64,000 nt of DNA from assembly GCA_040357565.1 (NCBI GenBank), contig JBDODJ010000036.1. The stretch is one strand, 5' to 3'. Below are positions 24,201 to 36,515 of this stretch, in pieces. The position numbers and the translations under genes are program-made. Source of the DNA: Cercozoa sp. M6MM. Its lineage: Eukaryota; Endomyxa: Ascetosporea. The notes beneath the pieces were generated by a model. That model was not told the DNA's origin. It worked only from the letters and a program-made list of their open reading frames with translations, and searched no databases. Position 1 is the first letter of the stretch. Each line of letters starts with the position of its first letter.

Positions 24201-27200
24201 GCTGCGGCGCCAGAGTCAGCAGACGCAGCCGCGGCTTCTCATACTGTCTCAACAACACACAAGCAACACAAGCTCTAGTTGTTGTTGAGACTGTTGTTGT
24301 TTACTTGATTAAAACAAGAGGTACGAACGGCTGCAGTCGGAAGGAGTTGAATACGTTCGGAACAGTCGGCACCTGTCAGACACATCACAGTTGGGGCAGA
24401 GTCAAGATGCACAGAAAACTCAGAACCTCGCCGTGATTCTCCAGACATCCCGTTGAGCCGTGGCGAGCTGTAGCCACCTCAGTAAGCTAGCTCAGAAACG
24501 TCAACACGCACAGACACAACACTGACCTACCTGGCAGCTGCAGGTGGAACACGAGCTCTAATGGAACGTCATTCACTGCCAAGCACACACATCGCGAAGC
24601 TGAACACCACTCCACACAACTGTACAGTTCTCGAGTACCCAAATCCAGCTTGTACGGCTGGAGGAACGAGTGAATGTCGAACGTCACTTCCGACAGGTAT
24701 CTGCATTGTCAGGGCACACACAAGGCATATCGACAAATTTACCTTCAACAAAACAAGGCCTACTCAATGCCAGTCGCGGAACTCAAGGGACCAAAGGACC
24801 ACCTAAGAAAACACTCATCTCAGTGATCACCACACTTTTGGAAAACGCTATACTGCTCGGGTCCGATCCAGAAATACTTGGCCTCGTCGCTCTGTAAACT
24901 GACATGATAACCGGGAGGAGAAAATACGCTAGATACGACAAAGGCTTGGTACCGGCACATAGGGTGCAGGCGATCCGGTCATGTTGACGTACGTGGGAAT
25001 GAGCATCACACCGGCCAATTCAAACTGTTGCGAAGTAACTGGTTAAAACATACAAGTGGAAAAAGTCACGAGAGAACGCACTTTGTTGCCCCGGCCATCG
25101 GTAGCGTTGCTCTTCTTTGACCAGTCCTACGCACACGGTCCGCGCGGATGCACCGGAAACCAAGGAGGGAGGGATATTCAAAGAGGTACCACAGGAAGGG
25201 CATACGGCAACGAGAGCGTGAGGTTGTTGTGCGAGTCAATGTCGCCGTAGTTCCACACGACGTCAAACATCTGTAGAACCATCCAACATCAGGGATGTCG
25301 CCATCTACCAAAAAAACAATGCAGTGGCAAATACATTCGGCTGCTCCGGTAGCGAGAAGGTCGGTAGCACTGTATTTGACATTTTCGTTGAGTATACATA
25401 CTTCAACGACATCCAGGCGTACCAGTCCCGTTGCACATGTCCTCGCGTGCTCCCGTCACTCTGAAAGCAAGGCAAAAGGTGGTCAGTCCCTAGACAGTCA
25501 AGATAGCAGTACGTGAAGGCAAAGGTACTCATCAGGCCACGTGTAGTCCAGGAGCCACCCGTTGTACGTGCGTAGGAAGCGATCGCTGAGAACCGTCGGT
25601 GTGCACAGATGCGTCTCGCTTTGGTCGTTGGCGAAATTGGGACCGTAGTACCCGAGGCACCTGCGAACACACACACAAGCAGGGTATGCTGGCTTCGACT
25701 GATGGCAGATCACTAAAGGCCAACTTACTCAAGTACAAGTACGCCCAATGGAACGCGGTCCACACCGAGCGACAGTGCCGTCCAACTGTACAGTAGCCGG
25801 GGTCAAAAATAATGATTCTTCTGTCTGACACGAAAGTACGGCAGTGCGCCCAAGGACACAGCATCGTTGTTCGTGCGTAAGTGCTCGCTTTCGTACACCT
25901 ATGGGAGAGGACATATAAGATCGGGTAAAAACGTAGGGGGTAAAGGTGTGCAAACCACTTGCGCAGAATCCACGTTGAGGTTTCGATATTTCAGTCTGAA
26001 GGCGACTTTCATCAGTCGGTCGTTGTCAGGACCCAGAGTGTCCTGCAAAGGAAACACACAGGGAAGGAGTGGTAAGGTAGTCAGGCAGGGAGATCACGAG
26101 GTATGACTGACCGCCCAGTTGATGCCGAGAGCGGCACTGTCGAGTACTGTCGAAGGCAGTCCATGCGCATTAAGAGCAGCCGCTTGCAGCGAGAACTGCA
26201 GTCATGGGGAAGGGGTAAAAGGTTCGAAGGATAAGAGAGGGTAAAAAGGCATACCACAGGACGACCGTGCATGACAACACCGAGCGACTGCGTGGTCTGT
26301 CTGGACCAACAAGAGGCGATTTCGTCGCCTTTGAAGTCGTGGCACGCGCTTTCGTCGGCATCGCGGTACAGGTCCATCTGTATCAACACACATATATAAA
26401 CATATATATATATATATATTTATCCAGCATCTGTATCCACAATACCTATATCTACATTTATACATAGTATATCTTTATACAATATGTATACTTGCGAAAG
26501 GTGTATCGTATACCTTTGTACAATATCTAATATCTTTGTATGCATATATATATATATATATACTACATCTGGACTGAAACAAGAGACAACTGACCGCGCC
26601 AAAGACGAAACGACCCGTCAGCTCGATCGCGTTGCCGTCGCTTGCGAATCGCGCCATCTTGCGCAGTGAGGCATCTGTGCACACTCTCGCCAGTACACTA
26701 ACAAAACATACTCTCGAGAGAAAAGGAGCATACGTGAGAGGTAGACATCGTGTCGGTAGGTCATTTGAGACACGTCAATCACCGCTGGCAGTGAGAAGGT
26801 TTTCTCTGGGTAACCCTCGGTGACGGCCTAAACACAGACGACCGATACGGCCCTTTCCTTGGGATGGGGCACGGTGAGGACATCGTACCTCCCAACGCAC
26901 ATCACCAGGCAGATCAGGGATTCTCGGAGAGCTGCCTTCGTACGGTTGACCTGGCATTCTACGCATGTTGCGCAGCATCACCGCGACACTGAACGTGTCA
27001 AAGGTGCCTGTGCGGTCGGAAGACATAGACCATACATATGTTTAACAAAAAAACTCATTGGACCACGTACCGAACACGTCGATAGGAACCTTGGGCGAGC
27101 TCGCGCTGACTAGGAGGTGTGACGGAGTGAACGGCTCGACTGTGACACTGTATTCGGGCTGTCTGGGTCCCTGAAAGGTCAGTGCGTACGAATCGTCGTC

Positions 27201-27966
27201 TTTCTGTGCATGAACAAGTGTCAAGTGAAAAGAGTTAAATTTTAGTTGTTCAAATTTATTGAAGCTGACTTGGTCGGTACCTTTTTAAACATTGTCGAGA
27301 TTGCAATATCGTTGACATCGTCCAAGATGCAACGTCCAATCACGTGACCCTACACAGGGGTGACACAAGAACAACGTGCACTGGGTACAGACAACAAGAG
27401 GACACTACCTGACTGTCCTGAGGCACAGCGACCTGCCCGGTGTGCGAGACGGGCAGTCGCATCACTCGTCGTCGCATGCGGTGTCGCAGTGCCTGCACGA
27501 GCGAATTAACTTCCCAGTCATTTTCGGCGCGCAGTGCGACCATCTTGCTCAACTGCAGCGAGGCTAAACTGTCGCCGGTAGCGTTCGAGCCACCTGTGTT
27601 GACACATGTCCGTCTAGCTCGGGTGATTGTACACAAACAGATAGAGATGCACAGGTACCCACAAAATAGAGCATCGGCGTGGTCGTGCTGTTGCATTCGA
27701 AGATCTCAGAGCCGTTGATGCTGAGTGAGAAGTTGTTGTGCACCGTGGCTTGATTGTGCAAATACGTGGCCACCATACTGATAAGTTTTTACACATCCAG
27801 ATCGATTATCAAGGGAGAGGGATGGGAGAGCAAAACGAGAGGGAGTACTCGTCCACAGCGGGGTGCTCGTACAGACGCACATTTGAAGTAGTAGGCATGA
27901 CGCTGCTGTAGTGTAGCTGTCCGGACGGACACTGCTGAATCGAAGGGTCTGGGAACGTGACTACTG

Positions 27967-28033
<67 letters not shown>

Positions 28034-28975
28034 AACACACAGTGTAAAGTAAGCAGCTGTACTCTTGTCGAACGTGCGATCCTGGGGCGGACTGCTTGAC
28101 GAAGATATCTGCCACTCGGCATTCTGCCAGTAGTCATACACCTGCCCACAAGACATCAATGCACGAAAAGCAGCAACCAAAGTGGGAAGGAATGCAATGC
28201 ACCTGAGCGTAAGCCTCGACGGCGATGGTGAGTGAGTAGGCGTGCGTCAGAGCGCACAGGTTGAAGTCGACGACGCCGTTGAGTGCGAAGCCGGCCTTGT
28301 GCACGCTCTCAAGACGTGGCAGCAGCAGCCGCATGCGCGTGTTCGCGCTGGAGGAAGGATCTGTCACCTCGAGTTTGTTCGTGACCTGCACAGCAGGGTG
28401 TGCGGTGCAAGAGTACACAAAACAATTGGTCCACTGTACCCAACGCAGGTTCGGAAGGCTGATTTCTTTGTCGTCGTAGTGTGCAGTCAAGCCAGTCTCG
28501 GGAATCTTAATCGTCAGCGTCTCAGCGTGGCGCACATGCTGCATGACCTTGGACACGAATCGCACAGCACTGTCCGTAATATACACATGCCAAAGTACCC
28601 GACACAGATAAACTGGAGCACAGAAGCTTGTTGGCACAAGGGAGAGTCGGCAGCTTGGTTCTCGGGGAACTGAAACACGGCGTCTCCTAGCGACAGCGAC
28701 TTTGGCGTCAGCAGGCTGTGTCATATCCAGCAAACTTAAAGTGTACACAGCTTGAGCATTTATGGATCGCCCCTGGTACCAATCAGCAAAGCTATTGAGA
28801 GCGATGTTTTGCGAGGCCTCGTCGCTATCAAGACCGAGGTGAGCAGTCCATTTCAGGTTTGACACCACGAGGTTTGAATTGCCGAACATGCAGTAGGGAC
28901 TACGTACAGAATGTTTGTGTGTGTGTGTGTGTGCGTGCGTGTGTGTGTGTGTGTGTGTGTGCGTGTGCGTGTGTG

Positions 28976-29057
<82 letters not shown>

Positions 29058-29067
29058 NNNNNNNNNN

Positions 29068-29118
<51 letters not shown>

Positions 29119-30367
29119 CATCCAGGGAATACACCTTTGCCAAACAAGGAACGTACCTGACACCACCACCGGTATTCCGGGGGTATCGGTACTGCTCGAT
29201 ATCTAAGTAGTGGATCGCCTTGAGATTCGGGAATGTCGGCCATGCTGTGACAGAGAGAATCACCAAACGGATGCCATGTGTACAGGAAGGGAACATACGC
29301 GCATCCTGGAGCATGGAACGCTGAGGGCCAAGACTGGGCAGCGAGAACTTGCCCACAATCTCCAGATCGCCCAGCGGTGCCTATAGATCCATGAAAAAGG
29401 CACTGGGTAGGGCATTAGCGGGGAGTGAATAGCTACCGCACCTGAAAAGTCAAGATGTTGCTGCCGATTTCGAGCGACGACGCAACCTTGATCATCGGAA
29501 AGTCCGTCAGCATGACTTGGGTATTCTCGCTGTGTCCACGCACAGAAAGAAATGATACACACAGAAGAGTTATGGGTGGAGAACAGTACGCATTGCTCTT
29601 GACCGAGAAGTCGCCAATGATGCGATGCAGCGACCACCGGCTGTCGCTGTGGGAGAATTGTTTTGCGGATAGATCTGGGCACGAAATAGAGAGAGAGAGA
29701 GAGGGGGGACCTGCGAAAGTTGACGGTCAGCGAGGAGTTGGTTGCACGGACACGAAACGACTTCATACGGCCACAAAACTCAATGTTATTGAGTGGCAGG
29801 ACGCCTCCGGCTTCGATCAGGCTGCACGTCCGTCAGACGTATTAGGTTTTGGGAGGTTTTACTCAACTAAAAATATGTGGTACAGATCAGCATTGAGAAT
29901 GACTTGGCGGTATGAGTTGTAGCTCGACAACTCTGTCAGTTTCACCTGGAGGGACACAAAAACACAAGCATATATGCAAGACGACAACTTGATGAGCACC
30001 ACATACCGATCCGTTTATACAGACTGCGTTGCAGTTGTTTCTGGCGGCAGACTCGATCGTTTCGTGCCATCGCAGCGGGGTGGCATTTGTGCCATCTCCC
30101 TGGATCGCCAAACACAAGTCATAGATGGTCATAGATGTGCCGGACTCAGTTACAGACAGATCAGCACACCTCGAACGTGCAGTCAGCACTGCAGTTCTGA
30201 GGGCATCCAGCACGTGCGGCGACGAACAACGCTGCCAGTACGGCGACTGTCCACAAAATACGCACAACATGAGCATCTGTCTGATGCACGATCGCTTCTT
30301 GTTTGATCTTCTTGATCAGAAATCGCGTGACACTGCTCGATGCTTCTTTTGTACCAAACCAGATCAT
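17538..30367 (-). CDS. giant receptor-like membrane protein with ephrin-receptor-like Cys modules and TRP-like multi-pass C-terminus
   Basis: Dozens of small minus-strand exons form one gene of probably 2,000 residues or more. The start at 30367 gives a leader with the hydrophobic core ILWTVAVLAALFVAARAGC (about 30195-30250). The long ectodomain has beta-rich segments (27-30 kb) and Cys-rich segments such as NTETGSCRNDEPPFTC. From about 21400 to 20400 come Cys-rich modules of the ephrin-receptor-like type: YEPCPSNHEPSSEYPAQC, EMCTQCAPGTYALV, CNPCSAGQYAP, CQLCPPGALCSDG and NPLCGVCLDEYYEWGGSC. Membrane helices follow (AAVVVMYVLYVCVMHYLA; FFLGIIGIVFGLGIPLYLFGI), then YRPRMYFWEVVVLLRRTLLL, the hallmark of TRP-like ends of large protist and algal surface proteins. 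A further helix (SLFALWVLFSTLLLVLALVAV) and an acidic tail ending NTTQAE follow. Phases were checked at both ends only; a split into two genes is not excluded. Likely a surface or organelle receptor or channel. Confidence 0.6.
18238..18430. repeat. AT-rich tract with (TA)n in an intron
   Basis: Nearly 190 bases of TA and ATT words lie inside an intron of the giant gene. It is the most AT-rich stretch in the window; the YIYIYI-type ORFs are artefacts. Confidence 0.9.
26385..26570. repeat. AT-rich intron with two TA runs
   Basis: An AT-rich intron of the giant gene holds TA runs near 26400 and 26545 separated by imperfect TATATCT/ATACCT words. Confidence 0.8.
27967..28032. repeat. (CA)n microsatellite in an intron of the giant gene
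   Basis: About 33 CA units lie between two coding exons of the giant gene. Confidence 0.95.
28915..29115. repeat. (GT)n array with assembly gap of 10 N
   Basis: A 200-base GT/GC-GT array in an intron of the giant gene is broken by a 10-base N gap at 29058-29067, so its true length is unknown. Confidence 0.95.
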
Positions 30368-30644
30368 CCCCGCGGCCCTGCAATCCCAGTGGCCTATACT
30401 TCAGTCGATTGATACGCCACTGTCGATCTGATACGCCTGCAGCTTTCAATAAGAAATAATTATAGGGGGGAGCGACGTCAAACACTGTTGAAGAAACATA
30501 AAAACCGTATAGGGAGCAGTGTGACGCTCCAACCTGTTCTTGCATGTGCGCTTAAAGTTTTGGTGGCAATCTAGCAATTGAGCACGTGTATCTTAACGAT
30601 CACTGCAAGGATTTGGCACTTCTTTATCTGCTAGAAGTGAGTAA
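30368..30644. promoter_or_regulatory. divergent promoter region, giant receptor gene / APC11
   Basis: The start codons of the giant minus-strand gene (30367) and the APC11 gene (30645) are 277 bases apart, head to head. No TATA box is obvious; a GCTTAAAG word occurs near 30551. Confidence 0.5.
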
Positions 30645-31067
30645 ATGCGTGTGCGCTTCGTGGACTGGACACAGGTGGCCACAGTGCACTGGAACGTCAC
30701 CCCTGGAGAGGTATTGATCTCTATCTGGGCGGGACTTGAGTTAATCACGCTGAAACACTCGTAGGTGTGCGGCATCTGTCAAGCCTCGTTCGAGGAGTCA
30801 AAGCAGCACGAGGTGCCTCTGTGGGGCAAGTGCTCGCACGTGTATCACCAGCACTGTATCAATCAGTGGCTGTCACAGGTGTCCTTCCACCTTTCGGCTG
30901 TGTTGCAACGTTCGGTGTGAGTTGTCCGCGTGTGTGGCACTGGACAGAAGATGGAGCGTGGACAGCCCGGTACATGCCCAATGTGCCGGCAGATGTGGCG
31001 TCAGGCAACACCGCCCGAGTCGCCCTTTACGCAACGAGAACGGCGGGCGCAACAGCAGCAGTCGTAG
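30645..31067 (+). CDS. APC11: anaphase-promoting complex subunit 11 (RING-H2), 99 residues
   Basis: Three exons (30645-30710, 30765-30878, 30948-31067) give 100 codons in phase. The protein starts MRVRFVDWTQVATVHWNV, matching the APC11 start (VKIKxWNxVATWxW). It then has the RING-H2 ligands CGIC, CSHVYHQHC and CPMC, with the family's PLWGKCSH and INQWL signatures. APC11 is the catalytic RING subunit of the anaphase-promoting complex, which recruits the E2 and ubiquitinates cyclins and securin in mitosis. At 99 residues it is slightly longer than the human protein owing to an Arg/Gln-rich tail. The extra CxxC insertion (CPDC-type) between the first two ligand pairs of many APC11 proteins is absent. 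RBX1 is the main alternative, but the N-terminus and PLWGKCSH favour APC11. Confidence 0.88.
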
Positions 31068-31162
31068 CCAGTTGTTTCTCAGTTTCGTTTCTTTTAAATC
31101 TAACGTGTAATTCTCACGAACGTCATTCGAGTCGAGTCAAGTCATCACAGGGTCCAATTGGT

Positions 31163-31437
31163 CTACTCGGCGCCCGACTGGGCGGCCACTTCGGCGAGTT
31201 TCTTGGCACGCCGCTCGCGCGATCGCTGCACCTGCTCGGCGCGACGTCTCCTGTGCAACAGGCACACACATCATCGACAGAGAGACAGAAGGCTATGTCA
31301 GGGGAGCGCCAGGATCAGAGACAACAGTCGGTACCAGTAGTCGATCTCGTCGAGCGAGGCGTAGAACGGCGTGGTCACCTCGGACTTCCAGAAGTGGTAC
31401 CTGCGAGTACATGTGTGTGTGTATGTGTGTGTATGTA

Positions 31438-31484
<47 letters not shown>

Positions 31485-31553
31485 CCACAGACATGCGGTG
31501 TACCACTTAATTCGAGCGTTATCGAACCAGAGTTTCTTGAGGTCTAAACAAGC

Positions 31554-31584
<31 letters not shown>

Positions 31585-33347
31585 ACATGGAGAAATATAC
31601 CAGTCAGTGACACGGACTCGGGCTCGCCCAGGGCAGCAAAGTACTCCCTGGCCTAAGGGACGAATGGGAAGTAACGGGGGGTACAGGCAGAGAGTGCATA
31701 GCCTACCAAGTCGTTGCCAGTGACACGCGAATATCGTGGTGGCAAATACGCATCCCTGGGGGGTAAGACGAGGGGTAGACAGGGGTATAGGGGTAAAGGG
31801 GAGGGAGTAAAGGGGTAAGAACCCACACACCGGTGTGTCATGGCGGCGGCACGGAAGTGTCCGAGTCGCAGCAGGTCGTCCAAAAACTCAGCCAGGGTCT
31901 CACGCGACATGCTGCTCCGACCGAAGGCATCCCACGCCAGGTCGATACGGCGCATATGCGCCAACAACTGCGCCGAGATACAGGGGGAGGGGGTAAAGGT
32001 GGGGATACAAGGTAAAGGTGGGAGGGGGCAAGAACGACCTTGGTGAGCTGTTCCCTCTCCTCGTCGGAGGAGACCTCGCCGAGGTCAAAGGCGGCACTGG
32101 CCTCCTCGAGAGTGTCATCGACACTGGCCGCATCCAGCAGCGACAGAGCGACCTGGACGTCGCGCTCGTGCAGCTGCACCTGGCCGTGGTGCGGTTGTGC
32201 TACAGGGGGGTAAAGGGGGTAAGGAGTAAGGGTAAGGGGGAAGAGGTGGAAGGGATAAGGGGTAGGAAGAGGGGAAGAGGGGGTGAGGGGGTAACAGGGA
32301 GTAACAGGGGGAGGGGGTAAAACGACACCTCTCGCCTTGGTGAAGAGCGTAAGCGTTTCCCATTCGTTCCACGGACGCACCAGTTCCTCCTGCCGATTGG
32401 CCCACTCGCCCTGGCAGCAAGGGCAGGGGGTAAAGAGGGGGTAAAGAGGGGGTAAAGAGGGGGGTAAACAGGGGGGTAAACAGGGGGGTAAACAGGGGGT
32501 AAGGGGGAAAGACACAAAAGGCACCGGCTGATACAAGAGCAGCGACTCGTCGGAATTGACGAACTTTTTGGGACGCCCGCTGGCGATGGCAAGATCCTCC
32601 TTGCTCACCAGGAACTCGCTACACCCCACAGTACCACCTGAGTCACAGGTCTTTCCCCTTAGGCAGCACCTCCGCGCGGACAGAACGAACAAACCTGTTA
32701 GCCGGCCGGCGGGCGCGCAAGCCGCGCAGTGTGGTACACAGCTGTAGTCCCAGTAGATCCACCTGTGCCGTGTCTACATTGAGGGAAGGTAAGAGGGGGT
32801 AAGAGGGGGTAAGAGGGGGATAAGAGGGGGAAGAGGGGGTAAAACCGCCTACCCTTGGCAGCAGCAGCCAGTTCGCGCAGCTCCAGCGGCGTCAGCCACG
32901 AGGCCGCCACGAGGTCGTTGATATCGGCGCGCTGCGCGCCCTGTCGACATGGGGTAAACGGGGTCAGGGGTAAAGGGGGCCAGGGGTAAAGGGTAAGGGG
33001 TAAAGGGTAAGGGGTAAAGGAGTAAAGTGGTAAAGGGCTAAAAGCGGTTAAGACTGCAATAGACAGCACATACCAGCGACTCAGCAGCCGCATCTTCTGC
33101 GTCATCTTCGACACTGCGATCCTGCCCATACCTCATTTACCCACACCCCACGACCGCGGGGGGGGGGGGTACCCAGAAGAAGTACACGACACTGCCGACA
33201 ATGAGCGGGATCCACGGCACTTTTATCTATCAGAACAAGAGCGTGCCTTCCATTCAGTCAAACCACAGAGGTACAGAAGGGAGCAAAGTATACGCGCGAG
33301 GATTTCTCGACACCAGCTTCGGCCGCCGGCGCCGCCTGGCTCTGCAT
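31163..33347 (-). CDS. single-pass membrane protein of about 360 residues, unrecognised
   Basis: About twelve exons join in phase from ATG at 33347 (first exon 33294-33347) to TAG at 31163. After MQSQAAPAAEAGVEKSSR comes one membrane helix, VPWIPLIVGSVVYFFW, so the protein is probably a signal-anchor or tail-in type membrane protein. Next is an acidic stretch (DRSVEDDAEDAAAESL), then mostly helical sequence: NDLVAASWLTPLELRELAAAA, LAIASGRPKKFVNSDESLLL, VALSLLDAASVDDTLEEAS, and FGRSSMSRETLAEFLDDLLRLG, which is EF-hand-like in rhythm. Conserved-looking aromatic motifs near the end (REYFAALGEPE, LKKLWFDNARIKWYHFWKSE, YASLDEIDYW) precede a basic tail (RRRAEQVQRSRERRAKK). The aromatic block hints at a conserved family I cannot name. 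Introns hold GGGGTAAA-type repeats and one TCCGCGCGGA. Confidence 0.68.
31411..31483. repeat. (GT)n microsatellite in an intron
   Basis: GT/TATG units lie in the intron between the WYHFWKSE exon and the upstream DLKKLWFDNARIK exon of the minus-strand membrane protein gene. Confidence 0.9.
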
Positions 33348-33598
33348 TCGCCTCGCGCGCGACAACAAAACACGTCGAGCATGCATCATAGGCTGTCACA
33401 CACGATTAGCACACTGTGGCACACTCGTAGACGCTTTTATGGCTTTGAATATTGCACCTTTAAATGGGCTGATTTTTTTAATTTCACACGAGTGCCCGCC
33501 AGCTAACAGAGCAGCGAGCAGGCGCACACGTGTCAAAGCAGTGGGTAGTGACTGCTGCGCAGTACGACATATCGCGAGAAAACACGGAGCGACAGAAA
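33348..33598. promoter_or_regulatory. divergent promoter region with TTTAAAGGTGC motif
   Basis: The 251 bases between the membrane-protein ATG (33347) and the WDR12 ATG (33599) hold GCACCTTTAAA at 33454-33464, which is TTTAAAGGTGC on the minus strand, about 107 bases upstream of the minus-strand start. The same 11-mer occurs in the divergent region at 38665-38876. Confidence 0.5.
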
Positions 33599-34191
33599 AT
33601 GTCGATGTCGGATGAGGAGTTTGAGGTGCTCGCCTCGGACGATGAGCCGCTTGCCGAGTTCGCCGGCAACGGTAGTTTCTTCTTCTTGCCGTGTCGTTGT
33701 ATTGGTGTACACGCATGCCTTTGCTTTGCAGGTGACACCGTGGCCGTGAGTTTCGTGAGTGGACTGCGCGACCCTGCACTCGTCGTTGACTCGGGCGCAG
33801 TCTCGGTACAGCCGTGTTTCGTGTGCACGTCACACTAGAAGTATAGTGTGAGCGATGAGACGAGTGTTAACAGGTGCCGGACTCGCTGAACCGTGCTGGA
33901 CTGAGCGCGATTGTCAACCAGCTCTTGGACGAGAAAGTCGATCACTGTACATATGATATGTCTGTCGTGTATCTGCACATCTGTATGTTTGTGTCAATGT
34001 GTCTGCAGATGAAAAGATGCCGCTCGATATTGTTGTGGCGGGTCGTTTGCTGCGTTCCTCGCTGTCTCATCACTGCTTGAAGCACCAGGTANNNNNNNNN
34101 NNNNNNNNNNNNNNNNNNNNNNNNNNNNNNNNNNNNNNNNNNNNNNNNNNNNNNNNNNNNNNNNNNNNNNNNNNNNNNNNNNNNNNNNNNN

Positions 34192-34238
<47 letters not shown>

Positions 34239-36173
34239 TGTGTGTGTGTGTGTATTGTGTGTTTACGTATATTATGATGAATGGACAGGTCAGCCGCGAG
34301 CGCGTGCTGCAGGTCAAGTACGTTGCATTGGCGCCTGCACCGTCGCCCGAGCCGTCGCTGCCGCAGCCTGACTGGTACCTAGCATGTTGCCTGTTTTGTG
34401 TAGATGTCTGTAGGAAGTAGACAGTGATTTGTAGACACTGTAGTATGTATACAGTGGGTCTGTGTGTTTTCAGGGTGAGTGCCATCAGCGTGTCGCATGA
34501 CGTAGTACTCACAGGTGCCTACGATGGCACGGTGCGACTGCACCAGTCGACGCAGCAAGTGCAGCACAAGGCGCACCGACGTGCTATCAAGGACAGTGTG
34601 TCTGCTTTCGTATGTCCTGTGTCTCGCTCCCTCAGTACATCTCTGTGTTGCAGTGGCGTGCTTCAAGAGGAAGACTGCGGCCGAAGCTCTCGACTTTGCC
34701 ACGGTTGGCAAGGACCGTGTGGCACGAGTGTGGCGGTAACACCTGTCACGACTTTTGTGTTTTGATCTCATGTTTGTATCCCCTAGACTGCAAGACAACA
34801 AGATCAGCGAACTGGCCTCTGTGATCGATACGCGCGGTTCGCTCGAGTGCGTTGCCACGGCGCCGCGTGCTTCCAAGCGGTAGCTTTAACCTTCTGTACT
34901 TCCTGCACATTACCAGACATGTTTGTGGACAGTCTCTTTGCCGTCGGCGGTTTCTCGAATGCGATCACGGTGGCTGTTGTCACTGAGGGTATGTGTGCCA
35001 CATGCATACATATATATATATATATATATATCTGTGTGTGTGTGTGTGTACGACCGCACAACAGGCGAGTCGGTCAAGGAGGGCGACGTGCGCAGCGAGA
35101 ACGCCAAGCTGCGCCACGAGCTCTCCGGTCACTCGGCTGAGGTGCACTTGTCATACCCATTATACCTGTGGATGTGTATGTATGTATGCATGTGTGTCTG
35201 AATGTACGTGTGTTGTATATATGTATGTACGTATGTATGTATGTATCTGTGTGGATCCAGGTGACGTCACTGTGCTGGCCTGATGAACTGGCACTGTACT
35301 CGGCGTCAGCGGATCACTCGGTACTGACGTCGGTCGTTTGTGTTGCGAGTTGGTTTGTATCTGTCCATCAAGGTCTTGATGGCTTCAGGTCCGTCTGTGG
35401 GACCCGCGCCACGGCATGTCGTCGCGCACCTGGCACTGCAGTCGCGCCGTCAACGCGCTCGACTTCAACGCACGTGCCTCGCTGCTCGCCACGGCACACA
35501 ACGACGGCGTTCGTGTCTGGGTACACGCCCTTTCTCCCGTGTGTTTAAGCGTCCTTGTGTACGCTCCGTGTGCCACAGGACGCACGCGCACACGAGGCAG
35601 GCGACGTTGCCCAGGTCACTCTGCGACACAGCCAGTCACAGTGGTACCTCCCTTCCTGTGTATGTCTATGTACGGTCCATGTACGCTATATTCGAGCTGC
35701 GACGATGGCAGGACAAGTGCCGTGTCATGGGCGCCTGCCTCACAGAGCGAGTACCTGCTTGCCTCCTGCTCCTACGCCGGTACTCGACATCTGTGTGTGT
35801 GTGTGTGTGTGTGTCTGTGTGTCTGTGTGTCTGTGTGTCTGTGTGTCTGTGTGTCTGTGTGTCTGTGTGTCTGTGTGTCTGTGTGTCTGTGTCTGTGTCT
35901 TGTTTTTGTGCGTCTGTCTACAACGGCGTGTGTTGTGTAGGTGACGTCAAGGTGTGGGACGTGCGCACCACGGTGCCGCTGCACTCGCTGAAGGCGCACG
36001 ACGACAAAGCGCTCTGCCTCGTTTGGCACTCCTCGGCCCTGTACTCGGTACGTTTACAATGGATGGCCCTGTCTTTGTCGTTGTGTCTCTCTGTGTGAGG
36101 TTCTGTGTTTTGCTTGTCGCAGGGAGGTGCCGACAAGCAGCTCTGCAGACACCGATTCGCTGAGGCCAAGTAG
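33599..36173 (+). CDS. WDR12: WDR12/Ytm1 ribosome-biogenesis WD40 protein (contains a 100-N gap)
   Basis: The gene starts MSMSDEEFEVLASDDEPL. After two introns it has the NLE domain of Ytm1/WDR12: VPDSLNRAGLSAIVNQLLDEK, then PLDIVVAGRLLRSSL, and RVLQVKYVALAPAP followed by the PDW-VSAISV entry to the propeller. WD40 blades follow: VLTGAYDGTVRLH, FATVGKDRVARVWR, LFAVGGFSNAITV, LALYSASADHSV, LLATAHNDGVRVWD, YLLASCSYAG/DVKVWDVR and a last GGADKQL, ending AEAK before TAG at 36171. WDR12 joins PES1 and BOP1 to mature the 60S ribosomal subunit in the nucleolus. A 100-base N gap (34092-34191) plus a TG run lies after SSLSHHCLKHQ, so part of an exon boundary may be lost. Introns are short, some with TG or TGTGTCTG arrays. 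It is head to head with the membrane protein gene. Confidence 0.85.
34092..34258. repeat. assembly gap (100 N) and (GT)n array
   Basis: A 100-base N gap at 34092-34191 is followed directly by about 60 bases of GT repeat inside a WDR12 intron. Confidence 0.95.
35790..35903. repeat. TGTGTCTG tandem repeat in a WDR12 intron
   Basis: The 8-base unit TGTGTCTG repeats about ten times after a short GT run, in the intron before the exon reading DVKVWDVRTTVPL. Confidence 0.9.
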
Positions 36174-36234
36174 ATTAAAACTGAACGTAAAACTGCCGTC
36201 CCAGCTTGCCCTGGCATTGCCGCGGAGTTAGCTT

Positions 36235-36515
36235 TAAAGTGAAATTCCGTTCCACCAGTTAGTTGGTTCAGTCTACTGCTAGTACGCTAAGAAACCAACT
36301 ATGAAGTTTCCCTGCACCGTCGGTGTCTGTGTTGGCCTGCTTGTTTGGTACTACGTACAGTCTGTCGATACTACTGACACCGTAATAGCTGCAGTATTAA
36401 AACGCATCGAGCGGAAAGTGACTCAGTCTCCGCGGGGATGAACCCAGGCTGACCAGTTGGTCACCATAGAATGCATAGAGCTGCCTGGCTGAGAGCCTCT
36501 GCCAGTTGGCAAAAG
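36235..36515 (-). repeat. tRNA-derived SINE-like element, copy 2
   Basis: On the minus strand the head GCTCTCAGCCAGGCAGC (36475-36500) looks like a D-arm/A-box and CCTGGGTTCATCCCC (36434-36448) like a B box. About 130 bases further lies GGTGCAGGGAAACTTCATAG, TTGGTTTCTTAG and AACCAACTAACTGG (36250-36320), the same tail as the copy at 8715-8945. The element sits between the 3' ends of WDR12 and DLST. The rest of 36174-36707 shows no gene. Confidence 0.52.
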
